A DNA stretch of 64,000 bases from assembly GCA_029561455.1 (NCBI GenBank), contig JAKQIY010000009.1, positions 1 through 64,000 of the forward strand, read 5' to 3'. The position numbers and the translations under genes were made by a program. This DNA is from a bacterium. GTDB lineage: Bacteria; Zhuqueibacterota; Zhuqueibacteria; Residuimicrobiales; Krinioviventaceae. Positions within the stretch are counted from its first letter, which is position 1. Each line of letters starts with the position of its first letter. The notes under the pieces are model-generated. The model did not search any database. It was not told where the DNA came from and saw nothing but the letters and a program-made list of their open reading frames with translations. Below, in pieces: positions 8,448-16,940 of this stretch.

Positions 8448-9620
8448 ATGATTACAAGAAGTAAATTATTATGCGCCATTTGTATTTTCTTTTTTGTGCT
8501 TTCTGGTTGTAACAGTAAACAGGAAATCCATGAGGAAGAATCTCATAATGAAAATAAACAAATAGTAAAATTATCGTTCGAGTCTATTCAACAAATAAAC
8601 CTGGCAACGGAGGCGGTCTCCTTACAGCCTGTTATCGGTTATTTTACATTACCTGCCAGGGTAATCACCGATCAGGATAATGAAGCGCACATCGGTTCGC
8701 TGGTTCCCGGCCGGGTTCACCAGGTTTTTGTCCAGGCTGGAGACCAGGTAACCACCGGACAACCATTAATGACGGTTGAAAGTCTTGAAATCGGCGCGAT
8801 CAAAGCCGGATTCCTGAAAGCCAAAGCTGCTTTTGATTTTGCAAATGCTGCTTATGCGCGACAAAAAAAATTATTCGATGAACAAATCGGATCACAAAAA
8901 GCATTGCTGGAAAGCCAGGCGGATTATGATAAAGCCCTCGCTGAATATAAAGCGGAAGATAAAAAAATTCACTCCATTAGTTTAAGTGATGAGGATGTGC
9001 TCGGCGCCCTGAATGGTGATGAGCATACTTCCGGCACACTCGCTATTAAATCGCCAATTAATGGTATTGTGGTCGAACGGAATGTTGTCATTGGTGAATA
9101 TATCGACGCGACAACGACCGCTTTTAAAATTATGAATATTCAATCGGTATGGATTGACGGGCAGATGTATGAAAAAGATTTGGATAAGATAAACCAAAAA
9201 ACCAATGTACTATTCACCACAACCCCATATCCGAACGAGAAATTTCCCGGACAAATTATTTACATTGGTCAAACAGTCGATGAACAAACCCGAACGCTGG
9301 TTGTGCGTGGCGAGTTTAACAATCCCCATAATAAACTGAAACCAAATATGTTTGGTGAATTGCAAATACCGGTCGGCGTAAATTCAAAAGCATTAATGAT
9401 TCCTGATGAAGCCGTAGTTAATGAAAACGGACAGGATTATGTGTTTGTGCAAACCAGCGATACAACCTTTGAGAGGCGAACTGTTATAACCGGGACAGCA
9501 GCAAATAACAGGATCGAAATCAAAGACGGTTTGAGTGAAGGTGAGCGAGTTATATCGCAGGGTGTTTTTTATTTAAAAAGCGAATTGAAAAAAGATGAAT
9601 TTTCAGGAGATGAGCATTGA
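8448..9620 (+). CDS. RND efflux periplasmic adaptor lipoprotein (CusB/CzcB-like)
   Basis: 390 residues. A lipoprotein signal with lipobox LSGC places the acylated Cys at residue 21. It is followed by a short His/Glu-rich patch (HEEESHNE) that could bind metal, then the split barrel-sandwich/lipoyl domain (HIGSLVPGRVHQVFVQAGDQV), an alpha-helical hairpin (about 110-170), the second lipoyl half (LAIKSPINGIVVERNVVIGEY) and the beta-barrel with membrane-proximal domain. This is the membrane-fusion protein that links the inner-membrane pump to the TolC duct and, in Cus systems, hands metal to the pump. Its start ATG abuts the stop of the preceding gene, and its stop overlaps the next start by one base. 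Confidence 0.93.
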   Translation: MITRSKLLCAICIFFFVLSGCNSKQEIHEEESHNENKQIVKLSFESIQQINLATEAVSLQPVIGYFTLPARVITDQDNEAHIGSLVPGRVHQVFVQAGDQVTTGQPLMTVESLEIGAIKAGFLKAKAAFDFANAAYARQKKLFDEQIGSQKALLESQADYDKALAEYKAEDKKIHSISLSDEDVLGALNGDEHTSGTLAIKSPINGIVVERNVVIGEYIDATTTAFKIMNIQSVWIDGQMYEKDLDKINQKTNVLFTTTPYPNEKFPGQIIYIGQTVDEQTRTLVVRGEFNNPHNKLKPNMFGELQIPVGVNSKALMIPDEAVVNENGQDYVFVQTSDTTFERRTVITGTAANNRIEIKDGLSEGERVISQGVFYLKSELKKDEFSGDEH

Positions 9621-12600
9621 TGCTGGAAAAAATCATATCATTTACACTGCAACAGAAAGGAATGATCATTTTTCTTTCCCTTCTTATTGTCGCCTTTGGA
9701 TTGTATTCTTATCTCACCCTGCCAATTGACGCTTTCCCGGATGTGACAAACATTCAGGTCGAAATTGTTAGCCATGCTGATGGGCTTTCCGCCCTGGAAA
9801 TTGAACGCGATGTAACGTATCCCATTGAGATGGCAATGCGCGGTTTACCGGATGTTGAACAAATGCGCTCGGTAACCAAATTCGGTCTTTCAATTGTAAC
9901 TATTATCTTTAAAGATAATGTCGATATCTATTTTGCCCGTCAGTTGGTGTTTGAGAGATTGAACGAGGCAAAAGAAAGCGTCCCCAAAGGTGTTGAAATT
10001 GAAATGGGACCGATTGCCACGGTCATGGGTGAAATCTATCAATACACCCTTGAAGGAGAAATACCCAAGGATTCTCTGCAAAACGTTGCTTATTTAACAA
10101 ATCTGCGAACACTTCAGGAATGGATCATCACTCCGCAATTAAAAAACGTCGCCGGAGTGAACGAAATAAATTCTTTCGGCGGTTATTTTAAGCAATACCA
10201 GGTCATTTTATCACCGGAAAAATTATTAAAATACTCTTTAACCCCAAACGATGTATATACCGCAATAGAAAACAATAATCAAAATGTTGGCGGCAATATA
10301 CTCGAAAAGAATTCCGATCAGTATATCGTGCGCGGTGTTGGTTTGATTAAAAGTATCGCGGATATTGAAAACATTGTGCTGAAATCTCACGAAGGAGTTC
10401 CAACTTTTATTAAAGATGTTGCCCAGGTAAAAATTGGTGAAGCGGTACGGATGGGCGCATCTATGAAGAATGGACAAAATGAAGCCGTCGGCGGAATAGT
10501 AATGATGCTGCGGGGTGAGAACAGCCGCCAGGTTGTCAAGCGGGTTGAAAATAAAGTCAATGAAATTAACGAAAACAACATTCTTCCCGACGGGATCAAA
10601 ATCGTTCCTTATTATGATCGCAGCGACATTGTTAAAGCGAGCGTTAATACGGTTAACAAAGCATTACTCGAAGGTGCGCTTTTGGTGCTCATTGTTTTGT
10701 ATTTATTATTAAAAAGCTTCAGGGCAAGTATTGTCGTGCTGTTTGCTTTACCGCTATCCCTGCTTGTAACTTTCTGTGTAATGAAGATTGTCGGATTGAG
10801 CGCTAACCTCATGTCGCTTGGCGGGCTTGCAATTTCAATCGGGATGATAATCGATGCCACAATCATCCAGGTAGAAAATGTGCAGAGGCATTTAAGCGAG
10901 AAAGGTCAGCAGACCAAGCTTTTAACTGTACTCAAATCGGTGTTAGAAGTACGAAAACCGAGTATCTTTGGCGAACTGATCATTGCCATTACATTTTTGC
11001 CGATTCTTTCCCTGGAAGGAATCGAGGGCAAGATGTTTGGGCCGCTTGCAGTAACAGTTGCTATTGCATTGCTTTCGTCCTTGTTGCTTTCCATCTTGGT
11101 TATTCCGGTTCTGTGTTCTATATTTTTAAAACCGCAGCCGGACAGTGAAAGTATGATCATCAAATATGCAAAAAAGTATTATATGGCGCTTTTGCATTAT
11201 GTGATGAAAAAGAGGCTAATTCTTTTAGGTGTCGCCGGAATATTTCTGGTAATTGCCTTATTTTTATTCACCAGATTGGGAACAGAGTTCATTCCAATTA
11301 TGGATGAAGGAGCGTTCGATATGGATATTGCTTTACTGCCGGGCGTCTCTCTTACTAAAGCTATGGAAATAAATCAACTCGCTGCGCAAAAAATGAAAGA
11401 ATTTGATGAACTGGATGTGCTGGTATCTCGAACCGGGCAAACCGGGGTTGCCCTGGATACCAGGGGCGCGGATAAGACCGGTTACGTGGGAATATTAAAA
11501 CCCAAAAAGGAATGGCAACGGAATATTTCCCGGGAAGAATTGGCCAATGAAATGCGCGAATCCCTGGAAACAATACCGGGAATTGCCTTTGGATTCAGCC
11601 AACCGATTCAATGCCGAATCGATGAACTTGTTGCCGGCACCAAAGCGCAATTGATCCTTAAATTGTTTGGGGAGGATATAGATATCTTGACCGGCAAGGC
11701 TGATGACATCGCCCAGGTTCTTGCCCACATTAAAGGGGGAACCGATTTAATGACGGAAAAAGTTTCCGGACAGCCATACCTGACAATAGACATCGACCGC
11801 TCGAGAATAGCGCGCTATGGATTAAACATCAGCGATGTGCAAAATGTCATTGAAATTGCTATTGCCGGAAAAACCGCTTCCCGCTTTTATGAAGAAAATA
11901 AAAGTTTTGATATTACCGTCCGTTTACCGGAAGAGAAAAGAAATTCCATTGCAGCGATTGAGAATATAGTTGTACCTACTAATTCGGGAATGAATATCCC
12001 GATTGCACAATTAGCCGATGTTAAAATGGTAGAAGGTCCGGTGCAAATCAGCAGGGAGGACGGTATCCGTCGTATTGGTATTGAAATGAATATTAGCGGC
12101 CGGGATATCGGCAGCTTTGTTGCGGAAGCAAAGCAAAAGATAAAAGAAAATGTTCAACTTCCGGCCGGTTATTATATAACCTGGGGCGGACAATTTGAAA
12201 ACCAGCAAAGAGCGATGAAACGAATGATGGTTATTGGCCCAGCCGCCGTCGGATTAATTTTACTGCTCCTGTTCGTCACCTTCAGATCGGTTCGCCTGGC
12301 GTTGCTGGTGATTACCAATTTACCCTTTGCGCTTATAGGCGGAGTTTTGGCGCTGTTTATCTCAGGACAATACTTATCCGTACCCGCTTCAGTCGGATTT
12401 ATTGTTTTGTTTGGGGTGGCCGTGTTAAACGGGCTGGTATTGGTTTCACATATTTCCCAATTACGTGAAAAGGGTATGGCATTGCAGGATGCGGTTATGG
12501 AAGGCAGTCTGGATCGATTGCGACCGGTATTGATGACTGCATTAATAGCAATTTTTAGTTTAATGCCAATGTTGATTGCCAGCGGAACCGGCTCGGAAAT

Positions 12601-12721
12601 TCAAAAACCGTTAGCAACAGTGGTTGTCGGCGGTTTGATAACTTCAACAGCGCTGACCTTATTGATCATTCCGGCAGTTTACAGTTGGTTTGACAAGAAG
12701 AATGCCCAAACCGACATGTAA
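9620..12721 (+). CDS. heavy-metal efflux RND pump (CusA/CzcA family)
   Basis: 1033 residues from the ATG at 9620, which overlaps the adaptor stop as TGATG; CAGGAGA is 9 bases upstream. A TTG three bases earlier is the only in-frame alternative. It has the 12-TM HME-RND layout: a first TM segment, the LPIDAFPDVTNIQVEI motif after TM1, two large periplasmic loops, and TM4 with GMIIDATIIQVEN. In TM4 the DFG aspartate of CzcA-type divalent exporters is absent (AISIG occupies that place), while the second Asp and the Glu of the proton relay remain. This is closer to the CusA (Cu+/Ag+) or other non-Czc subgroups, though metal specificity cannot be fixed by reading. Third gene of the tripartite efflux operon. 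Confidence 0.94.
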   Translation: MLEKIISFTLQQKGMIIFLSLLIVAFGLYSYLTLPIDAFPDVTNIQVEIVSHADGLSALEIERDVTYPIEMAMRGLPDVEQMRSVTKFGLSIVTIIFKDNVDIYFARQLVFERLNEAKESVPKGVEIEMGPIATVMGEIYQYTLEGEIPKDSLQNVAYLTNLRTLQEWIITPQLKNVAGVNEINSFGGYFKQYQVILSPEKLLKYSLTPNDVYTAIENNNQNVGGNILEKNSDQYIVRGVGLIKSIADIENIVLKSHEGVPTFIKDVAQVKIGEAVRMGASMKNGQNEAVGGIVMMLRGENSRQVVKRVENKVNEINENNILPDGIKIVPYYDRSDIVKASVNTVNKALLEGALLVLIVLYLLLKSFRASIVVLFALPLSLLVTFCVMKIVGLSANLMSLGGLAISIGMIIDATIIQVENVQRHLSEKGQQTKLLTVLKSVLEVRKPSIFGELIIAITFLPILSLEGIEGKMFGPLAVTVAIALLSSLLLSILVIPVLCSIFLKPQPDSESMIIKYAKKYYMALLHYVMKKRLILLGVAGIFLVIALFLFTRLGTEFIPIMDEGAFDMDIALLPGVSLTKAMEINQLAAQKMKEFDELDVLVSRTGQTGVALDTRGADKTGYVGILKPKKEWQRNISREELANEMRESLETIPGIAFGFSQPIQCRIDELVAGTKAQLILKLFGEDIDILTGKADDIAQVLAHIKGGTDLMTEKVSGQPYLTIDIDRSRIARYGLNISDVQNVIEIAIAGKTASRFYEENKSFDITVRLPEEKRNSIAAIENIVVPTNSGMNIPIAQLADVKMVEGPVQISREDGIRRIGIEMNISGRDIGSFVAEAKQKIKENVQLPAGYYITWGGQFENQQRAMKRMMVIGPAAVGLILLLLFVTFRSVRLALLVITNLPFALIGGVLALFISGQYLSVPASVGFIVLFGVAVLNGLVLVSHISQLREKGMALQDAVMEGSLDRLRPVLMTALIAIFSLMPMLIASGTGSEIQKPLATVVVGGLITSTALTLLIIPAVYSWFDKKNAQTDM

Positions 12722-12723
12722 AA

Positions 12724-12761
12724 AAAGACCGGCTTGTTATTTCATCAACAAGCCGGTCTTT
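12724..12761. terminator. strong bidirectional terminator hairpin
   Basis: A perfect 15-bp stem (12724-12738 with 12747-12761, core GACCGGCTTGTT) with an 8-base loop, directly after the CusA-type gene. The minus-strand reading ends in a run of seven Ts, so it serves the convergent small membrane-protein gene best and probably the efflux operon as well. Confidence 0.85.
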
Positions 12762-12794
12762 CAGCGAAAATTTTTGCCACTGCAATAGATAGAA

Positions 12795-12965
12795 CTAGAA
12801 TCCTTTGATACTGGTTCCCAAAAAGAGAATAAAATAAGCCGCAAATACCAGCCAGAAGGCCAATGGACTCAAAATAGGAATAACAACCAGCGCGCCTAAT
12901 AATCCCACAATTGCGAGAATGAGCGAAATCGTCCAAGTTGCTTGTTTGGGTGCAGATCTTTTCAT
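12795..12965 (-). CDS. small two-helix membrane protein, 56 aa
   Basis: A 56-codon gene that is easily missed because of its length. It has a textbook GGAGG 8 bases before the ATG (12965-12963), a basic N-terminus (MKRSAPKQATW), and two closely spaced hydrophobic helices (about residues 12-30 and 34-50) ending TSIKGF. A strong terminator hairpin lies 33 bases past its stop. The predicted topology is a small integral inner-membrane protein, function unknown. A 63-codon frame overlapping it on the same strand is not supported. It is convergent with the efflux operon and divergent from the PadR gene. Confidence 0.75.
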   Translation of the reverse strand: MKRSAPKQATWTISLILAIVGLLGALVVIPILSPLAFWLVFAAYFILFLGTSIKGF

Positions 12966-13121
12966 TAGATTTCCTCCGGTTTTTGATTGATGCTGATGGT
13001 TTAGTTATATCCCTTGCTGGGAATATATAATTATGGTAATTTTTTATTAAAGATGCAATTAAATTATAGCGTTAAATATAAATCCTGAATAAAAAAATTT
13101 TGAGAATAGTTTAAAAAATTC

Positions 13122-13173
13122 TTGACTTACATAGAACTATTATGTATATTTATTATACATAATAGTTCTATGT
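13122..13173 (+). promoter_or_regulatory. sigma-70-type promoter within a 19-bp perfect inverted repeat (PadR operator)
   Basis: TTGACT (13122-13127) and TATATT (13145-13150) are 17 bases apart. Overlapping them is a perfect inverted repeat with 19-bp arms (13129-13147 and 13155-13173; left arm ACATAGAACTATTATGTAT) and a 7-base spacer. Binding here would occlude RNA polymerase. It lies 21 bases before the PadR start, so autorepression by PadR is the natural reading; a PadR box contains ATGT/ACAT half sites, which are present. Confidence 0.8.
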
Positions 13174-13194
13174 AATAAAAGACAGGAGTTAAAT

Positions 13195-13533
13195 ATGATT
13201 GATAAGGATTTAATGGCCGCCTCATCCCGTCCTTTGATACTGACTATTCTTTCCCAGCATGAAAGCTATGGATATGAGATTATTAAAAAAATCCATGAGC
13301 TTTCCAATGATGAAATTCAGTGGAAGGATGGTATGTTGTACCCGGTTTTACACAAACTGGAAAAGGAGGGATGTATAGAATCTTTTGTCAAGATCTCCGA
13401 AACCGGTCGTAAGCGTAAATACTATCGGATCAAATCTGAAGGCACAAAATTGCTGGAAACACAAAGGAAACAATGGAATGTTGTCAACTCTGTTTTTAAT
13501 TTATTAATGGAGAAAAAGCCATGTTTGAGTTAG
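13195..13533 (+). CDS. PadR-family transcriptional repressor
   Basis: 112 residues with the PadR winged-helix pattern: LILTILSQHESYGYEIIKKI (helices 1-2), the WKDGMLYPVLHKLEKEGCI recognition segment (about 43-61) and the wing SETGRKRKYYRI (about 68-79). This short, PadR-s2 type protein usually dimerises through its last helix and represses a downstream transporter or membrane protein in response to a small ligand. CAGGAG lies 7 bases before the ATG. It overlaps the next gene by 13 bases, a typical PadR-plus-membrane-protein operon arrangement. The large palindrome upstream is its likely operator. Confidence 0.92.
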   Translation: MIDKDLMAASSRPLILTILSQHESYGYEIIKKIHELSNDEIQWKDGMLYPVLHKLEKEGCIESFVKISETGRKRKYYRIKSEGTKLLETQRKQWNVVNSVFNLLMEKKPCLS

Positions 13534-14252
13534 ATAAAAATATTGAGAATTGGGTGAATGAATTTAAAGCCAATCAATCCATGCAGAACTCTGATATTGA
13601 TGAACTCGAATCCCATTTGCGCGACAGTATTGCGGAATTACAGAAAAAAGGATTATCGCCGGAGGAATCATTCTGGGTGGCCAGGCAACGTTTGGGTGAT
13701 ACCACAATGTTAGTCAATGAATTTGCACATGTAAATCGGGCTTTACTGTGGCGCAAGAGGATATTCTGGTTGTTATCCGGTTATTTTCTGGTAACTACTA
13801 TATCCTATTTGGCAAAATTCTGCGCTCTGCCAATTCATTTCATCAGTCTGCCATGGCTTTCAACTCAAGCATACACGTTTAACGTACACTACTTTTTGCC
13901 TGTTTCACTGTTTATTTTTGTTTTGTTTGTTGCCGGCGCGGTTTTGATGATCATTGCAACCCAGAAAGATATTGTCCCCGGAAAAAGATTCAGGTTTTTC
14001 CATTTTTTCACAGGATTGAAAGTGGGTTATAAATTTGTTTTTATTTTATTGGGATTTTATTTGTTCATCTTGTCCGGAAAGTTCTTTTCTCTCATGTTTC
14101 TTGTCAAAAATTCAAGTCCTGCAATGGCTGGTAATCTGTCGGAAGCGGAAGCGTTTTTTTCAATTCTGTGGAATGCTTTTCTGTTTATTACTCTTGTCAT
14201 TTTTACGATCCAGTTGCAAAAGAACAAGCATGAGAGTGTCAGTATTGATTAG
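13521..14252 (+). CDS. membrane protein with N-terminal permease-prefix-like domain
   Basis: 243 residues. The first ~85 residues are soluble and helical (ENWVNEFKANQSMQNSDIDELESHLRDSIAELQKKGLSPEESFWVARQRLGD), matching the permease-prefix/HAAS-like domain often found beside PadR regulators. Four hydrophobic segments follow (about 88-105, 125-145, 165-190 and 210-230). The 13-bp overlap with padR means coupled expression. In related loci the PadR-linked membrane protein senses envelope stress or forms part of an ABC permease; no permease domain is present here, so this is the prefix with a short 4-TM tail. Function unknown. Confidence 0.75.
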   Translation: MFELDKNIENWVNEFKANQSMQNSDIDELESHLRDSIAELQKKGLSPEESFWVARQRLGDTTMLVNEFAHVNRALLWRKRIFWLLSGYFLVTTISYLAKFCALPIHFISLPWLSTQAYTFNVHYFLPVSLFIFVLFVAGAVLMIIATQKDIVPGKRFRFFHFFTGLKVGYKFVFILLGFYLFILSGKFFSLMFLVKNSSPAMAGNLSEAEAFFSILWNAFLFITLVIFTIQLQKNKHESVSID

Positions 14253-14264
14253 AATTAAACACAA

Positions 14265-14524
14265 ATCGCGCCGAGCATTCGTCCGCTACGGGTGGTAGGC
14301 CAGGATGTGTATTCTGCAAATTGCTGTGCGTGGGGCTGCTTCAAAAGCTCCAATTTGAGAAAGGTAATTTAAAACACTAAAGCACACAAAACAAAATTGT
14401 CATTTCGAGCGAAGCGAGAAATCATGCTTTTACAATATGTTAAATATAAAAGATTCCTCGTCGCTTCGCTCCGCGGAATGACAAGAATGGTATAATGCGC
14501 CCGGCATATACATACCGGGCGATC
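14265..14524. repeat. nested palindromic MITE-like repeat, copy A
   Basis: About 260 bp, starting ATCGCGCCGAG and ending CCGGGCGATC, so the ends are imperfect inverted repeats. Inside is a second palindrome: TTTCGAGCGAAGCGAGAAAT (from 14403) against GATTCCTCGTCGCTTCGCTC (14452-14471). Nearly identical to copies at 16333 and 16658. It fills the gap between the PadR operon and rsgA. No coding capacity of its own. Confidence 0.85.
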
Positions 14525-14602
14525 ACGTTATCATTCAGGTTGCAGGGGCGCGCGGATTTGTTATCATCCTTGTTGCCCCTGTTAGACCATAGTTATATGC
14601 GA

Positions 14603-15751
14603 TTATTTTTTCCGCATTGACTTTTGATAATTCTTGATCATTTTACCAAAGGATTTATCTTTTTTGCGTCTCTCCAGTTTAGACATCTCATAAAAGGCAG
14701 CTTCTTTTTGTATCTTTAAATAGTTATTGTATCTTTCCTCTTTAATAATTCCCTGTTCAACTGCCGCCAGGACTGCGCAGCCGTCTTCATGGGTGTGGGT
14801 ACAATCCTTATAATGGCATTGCCCTTTATAGGCGGCAATTTCATCAAAGGTTTCCTCGAGACCGGCTTCGACCGAGAAATTACCCAGTTCACGCATACCG
14901 GGAGTATCGATAAATATACTACCCGATTCCAGCCGGATGAGTTGTCTTCTCGTGGTTGTATGTTTGCCTTTGCTGTCCTTATCTTTGACTGCATTCACCG
15001 CCAATAACTTTTCGCCTAGCAAATTATTCAGTAATGAGGATTTACCCACGCCGGAAGAACCTAAAAGACAGTAGGTTTTGCCCGGTAAGAGTTGGTCCTG
15101 CAGGGTTTTCAAGCCATTGCCGTTTAAATTACTAATTGGTAAAAACAGGTATTTGCTATTGAATTGGCTGATCTTGTCATTAATTTCGGCAAGAACCTCG
15201 GCAGTCGCTAGGTCCGTTTTACTCAATATGATAATGGGCTGAATGTTACTATCATTGATCATGACCAGGTATCTTTCCAGGCGATTCAAATTAAAATTTG
15301 CATCGGCGGACTGCATAATTAAGGCATAGTCGATATTTGCGGCAATTAATTGAAACTCGACAGTTTTACCGGGGTCTTTGCGTTTTAATAAGGTTTTACG
15401 GGGCAAAATGTGGTGAATAATTGCCAGGGTATAGTCGTCAAAGCATTGCACAACCACCCAGTCGCCTACTGTCGGCAAATCGATACTGCTTTCGACATTA
15501 AACAGAAACTTGCCGGATACTTCAGCATACATTTCATGCTGACCGGTACTGACCTGGTAGTTGTTTTTATTGACTTCCATAACCCGGGCAATTGAAAAAT
15601 TATCAGTTATTTCGAATGTGTTTCTGCTTTTAAACCATTCATCATAGCCGAGTTGTTCAATTGAAATGATTGCCGGGTTATTTATAGAGTCTTGATTATT
15701 ATTTTCAGAAATATTGTTTATATCTTTTGGACCTTCTTGTATCGTTGACAT
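14603..15751 (-). CDS. rsgA: ribosome small-subunit-dependent GTPase RsgA, paralogue 1
   Basis: 382 residues starting at the ATG at 15751, which has GGAG 7 bases upstream; an ATG 12 bases earlier is in frame but has no ribosome site. Domain order is the RsgA one: a divergent N-terminus, OB fold, circularly permuted GTPase with G4 (ILSKTDL) before G1 (GSSGVGKSSLLNNLLGE) and G3 (DTPGMRELG), then the zinc motif CHYKDCTHTHEDGC. It is a 30S assembly factor that checks decoding-site maturation and releases after GTP hydrolysis. The N-terminal extension (about 35 residues) and charged C-terminus (Lys/Arg-rich) are longer than in the second copy at 50359. A small open frame with a strong ribosome site overlaps its start. 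Confidence 0.92.
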   Translation of the reverse strand: MSTIQEGPKDINNISENNNQDSINNPAIISIEQLGYDEWFKSRNTFEITDNFSIARVMEVNKNNYQVSTGQHEMYAEVSGKFLFNVESSIDLPTVGDWVVVQCFDDYTLAIIHHILPRKTLLKRKDPGKTVEFQLIAANIDYALIMQSADANFNLNRLERYLVMINDSNIQPIIILSKTDLATAEVLAEINDKISQFNSKYLFLPISNLNGNGLKTLQDQLLPGKTYCLLGSSGVGKSSLLNNLLGEKLLAVNAVKDKDSKGKHTTTRRQLIRLESGSIFIDTPGMRELGNFSVEAGLEETFDEIAAYKGQCHYKDCTHTHEDGCAVLAAVEQGIIKEERYNNYLKIQKEAAFYEMSKLERRKKDKSFGKMIKNYQKSMRKK

Positions 15752-15842
15752 TGTTTTCTCCATGTGCTAGCATTTGTTGTTCGGATTTATGTGTATTCGC
15801 TGCCAAAAGATCTCTCACAATATCCAGTTTTGTAGTTTTCAT
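15705..15842 (-). CDS. possible 45-aa leader peptide overlapping the rsgA start
   Basis: ATG at 15842-15840 with an unusually strong GAGGAGG ribosome site, running 45 codons (MKTTKLDIVRDLLAANTHKS onwards, ending KRYKQYF) and stopping at 15705, so it overlaps the first 47 bases of rsgA in another frame. The product is hydrophilic and resembles no family I know. It could be a translated leader that couples to or attenuates rsgA translation, or a small protein in its own right. The ribosome site is better than the one for rsgA itself. Confidence 0.45.
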   Translation of the reverse strand: MKTTKLDIVRDLLAANTHKSEQQMLAHGENNVNDTRRSKRYKQYF

Positions 15843-16075
15843 AAAATCCTCCTCATTATATGATCATAAATTATTAGTTCTTTGAGTGAATATGGTTTAA
15901 AAATTTTATTGTTAGTATACGGGGCAATCTGTTTAATGTTGCGTCCTGCCGAAAAATGCAGGACATATTAGATATTATAGAAATAATTTTAATTACAAGC
16001 AAGTATAAGATAATTATCCGTTATTTTGTTTGCTATGCAGGACTGAATTTCCTGGATGAGCAGGTAAAAATGATT

Positions 16076-16163
16076 TAGCCACAGATGAAACACGGATTGA
16101 GCACGGATAAAAGCTAGTCATCATATACTATCCGTGTTTCATCCGTGTCAATCAGTGGCTAAA
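16076..16163. repeat. long imperfect palindrome of the 'CCACAGAT/ACACGGAT' type
   Basis: TTAGCCACAGATGAAACACG at the left is mirrored by the complement ending CAGTGGCTAA at 16154-16163. Internal period-like units (CACGGATTGAGCACGGATA, 16091-16109) pair with TATCCGTGTTTCATCCGTGT (16129-16148). It forms a long hairpin in RNA or single-stranded DNA. The preceding 15843-16075 is AT-rich with no feature recognised. Confidence 0.8.
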
Positions 16164-16188
16164 TATAAATGTGTATTTTGTAAACTCT

Positions 16189-16311
16189 GATCGCGCCGAG
16201 CATTCGTCCGGTGCGGGTGGTAGGACAGGATATTTATCCTGCTTTTTGCTTCCAATACCGGGATGAATATCCCTGCTTATAATACGCCCGGCATAAATAT
16301 ACCGGGCGATC
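16189..16311. repeat. nested palindromic repeat, short copy B
   Basis: 123 bp with the same termini as copy A (GATCGCGCCGAG ... CCGGGCGATC) but lacking the internal GAGCGAAGCGAG segment. It therefore looks like the 'empty' version of the larger repeat, containing instead two small hairpins (AGGATATTTATCCT and TACCGGGATGAATATCCC). Confidence 0.75.
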
Positions 16312-16332
16312 ATGTGATTTTTTTTATGAACA

Positions 16333-16593
16333 GATCGCGCCGGACATTCGTCCGGTGCGGATGGCAGGACAGGATGTTTATCCTGCAAATTGCCGTGCGT
16401 GGGGCTGCTTCAAAAGCTCCAATTTGAGAAAGGTCATTTAAAACACTAAAGCACACAAAACAAAATTGTCATTTCGAGCGAAGCGAGAAATCTTGCTTTT
16501 ACAATATGTTAAATATAAAAGATTCCTCGTCGCTACGCTCCGCGGAATGACAAGAATGGTATAATGCGCCCGGCATAAATATACCGGGCGATC
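16333..16593. repeat. nested palindromic MITE-like repeat, copy C
   Basis: 261 bp, nearly identical to copy A over the internal segment (GGGGCTGCTTCAAAAGCTCC through GGAATGACAAGAATGG), with the first arm reading GATCGCGCCGGACATTCG. It is followed at 16615-16637 by a solitary copy of the right end (CGGCATAAATATACCGGGCG...). Confidence 0.85.
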
Positions 16594-16614
16594 TCGATTT
16601 GGTTTTACTTGTTT

Positions 16615-16637
16615 CGGCATAAATATACCGGGCGATC
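16615..16637. repeat. solitary right end of the nested repeat
   Basis: The 23-bp right terminus ending ACCGGGCGATC stands alone between copies C and D, suggesting a deletion or partial duplication. Confidence 0.6.
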
Positions 16638-16657
16638 ATGTTTTTGTTTCAAGTTCA

Positions 16658-16918
16658 GATTGCGCCGGATAATTGTCCGGTGCGGATGGCAGGGCAGGAT
16701 GTGTACTCTGCCATTGGCCGTGCGTGGGGCTGCTTCAAAAGCTCCAATTTGAGAAAGGTAATTTAAAACACTAAAGCACACAAAACAAAATTGTCATTTC
16801 GAGCGAAGCGAGAAATCTTGCTTTTACAATATGTTAAATATAAAAGATTCCTCGTCGCTACGCTCCTCGGAATGGCATGAATGGTATAATGCGCCCGGCA
16901 CGGATGTACCGGGCGATC
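16658..16918. repeat. nested palindromic MITE-like repeat, copy D
   Basis: 261 bp with left end GATTGCGCCGG and right end ACCGGGCGATC. The internal segment matches copies A and C with a few substitutions (for example CTCCTCGGAATGGCATG). It abuts the DUF5107-TPR stop codon by 22 bases. The short open frames running through copies C and D are chance translations of the repeat. Confidence 0.85.
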
Positions 16919-16940
16919 ACTTAATTTTTTATTTTTTCCC

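Noticed and set aside
9620-12721. Assigning the RND pump specifically to copper/silver
   Set aside because: The TM4 motif excludes a typical CzcA, but the methionine triad that defines CusA could not be assigned confidently by reading.
12745-12936. A 63-codon minus-strand frame after the efflux operon
   Set aside because: It runs through the terminator hairpin and overlaps in another frame the 56-aa gene at 12795-12965, which has a proper ribosome site and membrane helices.
16189-16918. Clustered repeats considered as a CRISPR array
   Set aside because: Repeats are about 260 bp, palindromic, and separated by short or no spacers; there are no regular 30-40 bp spacers and no cas genes.
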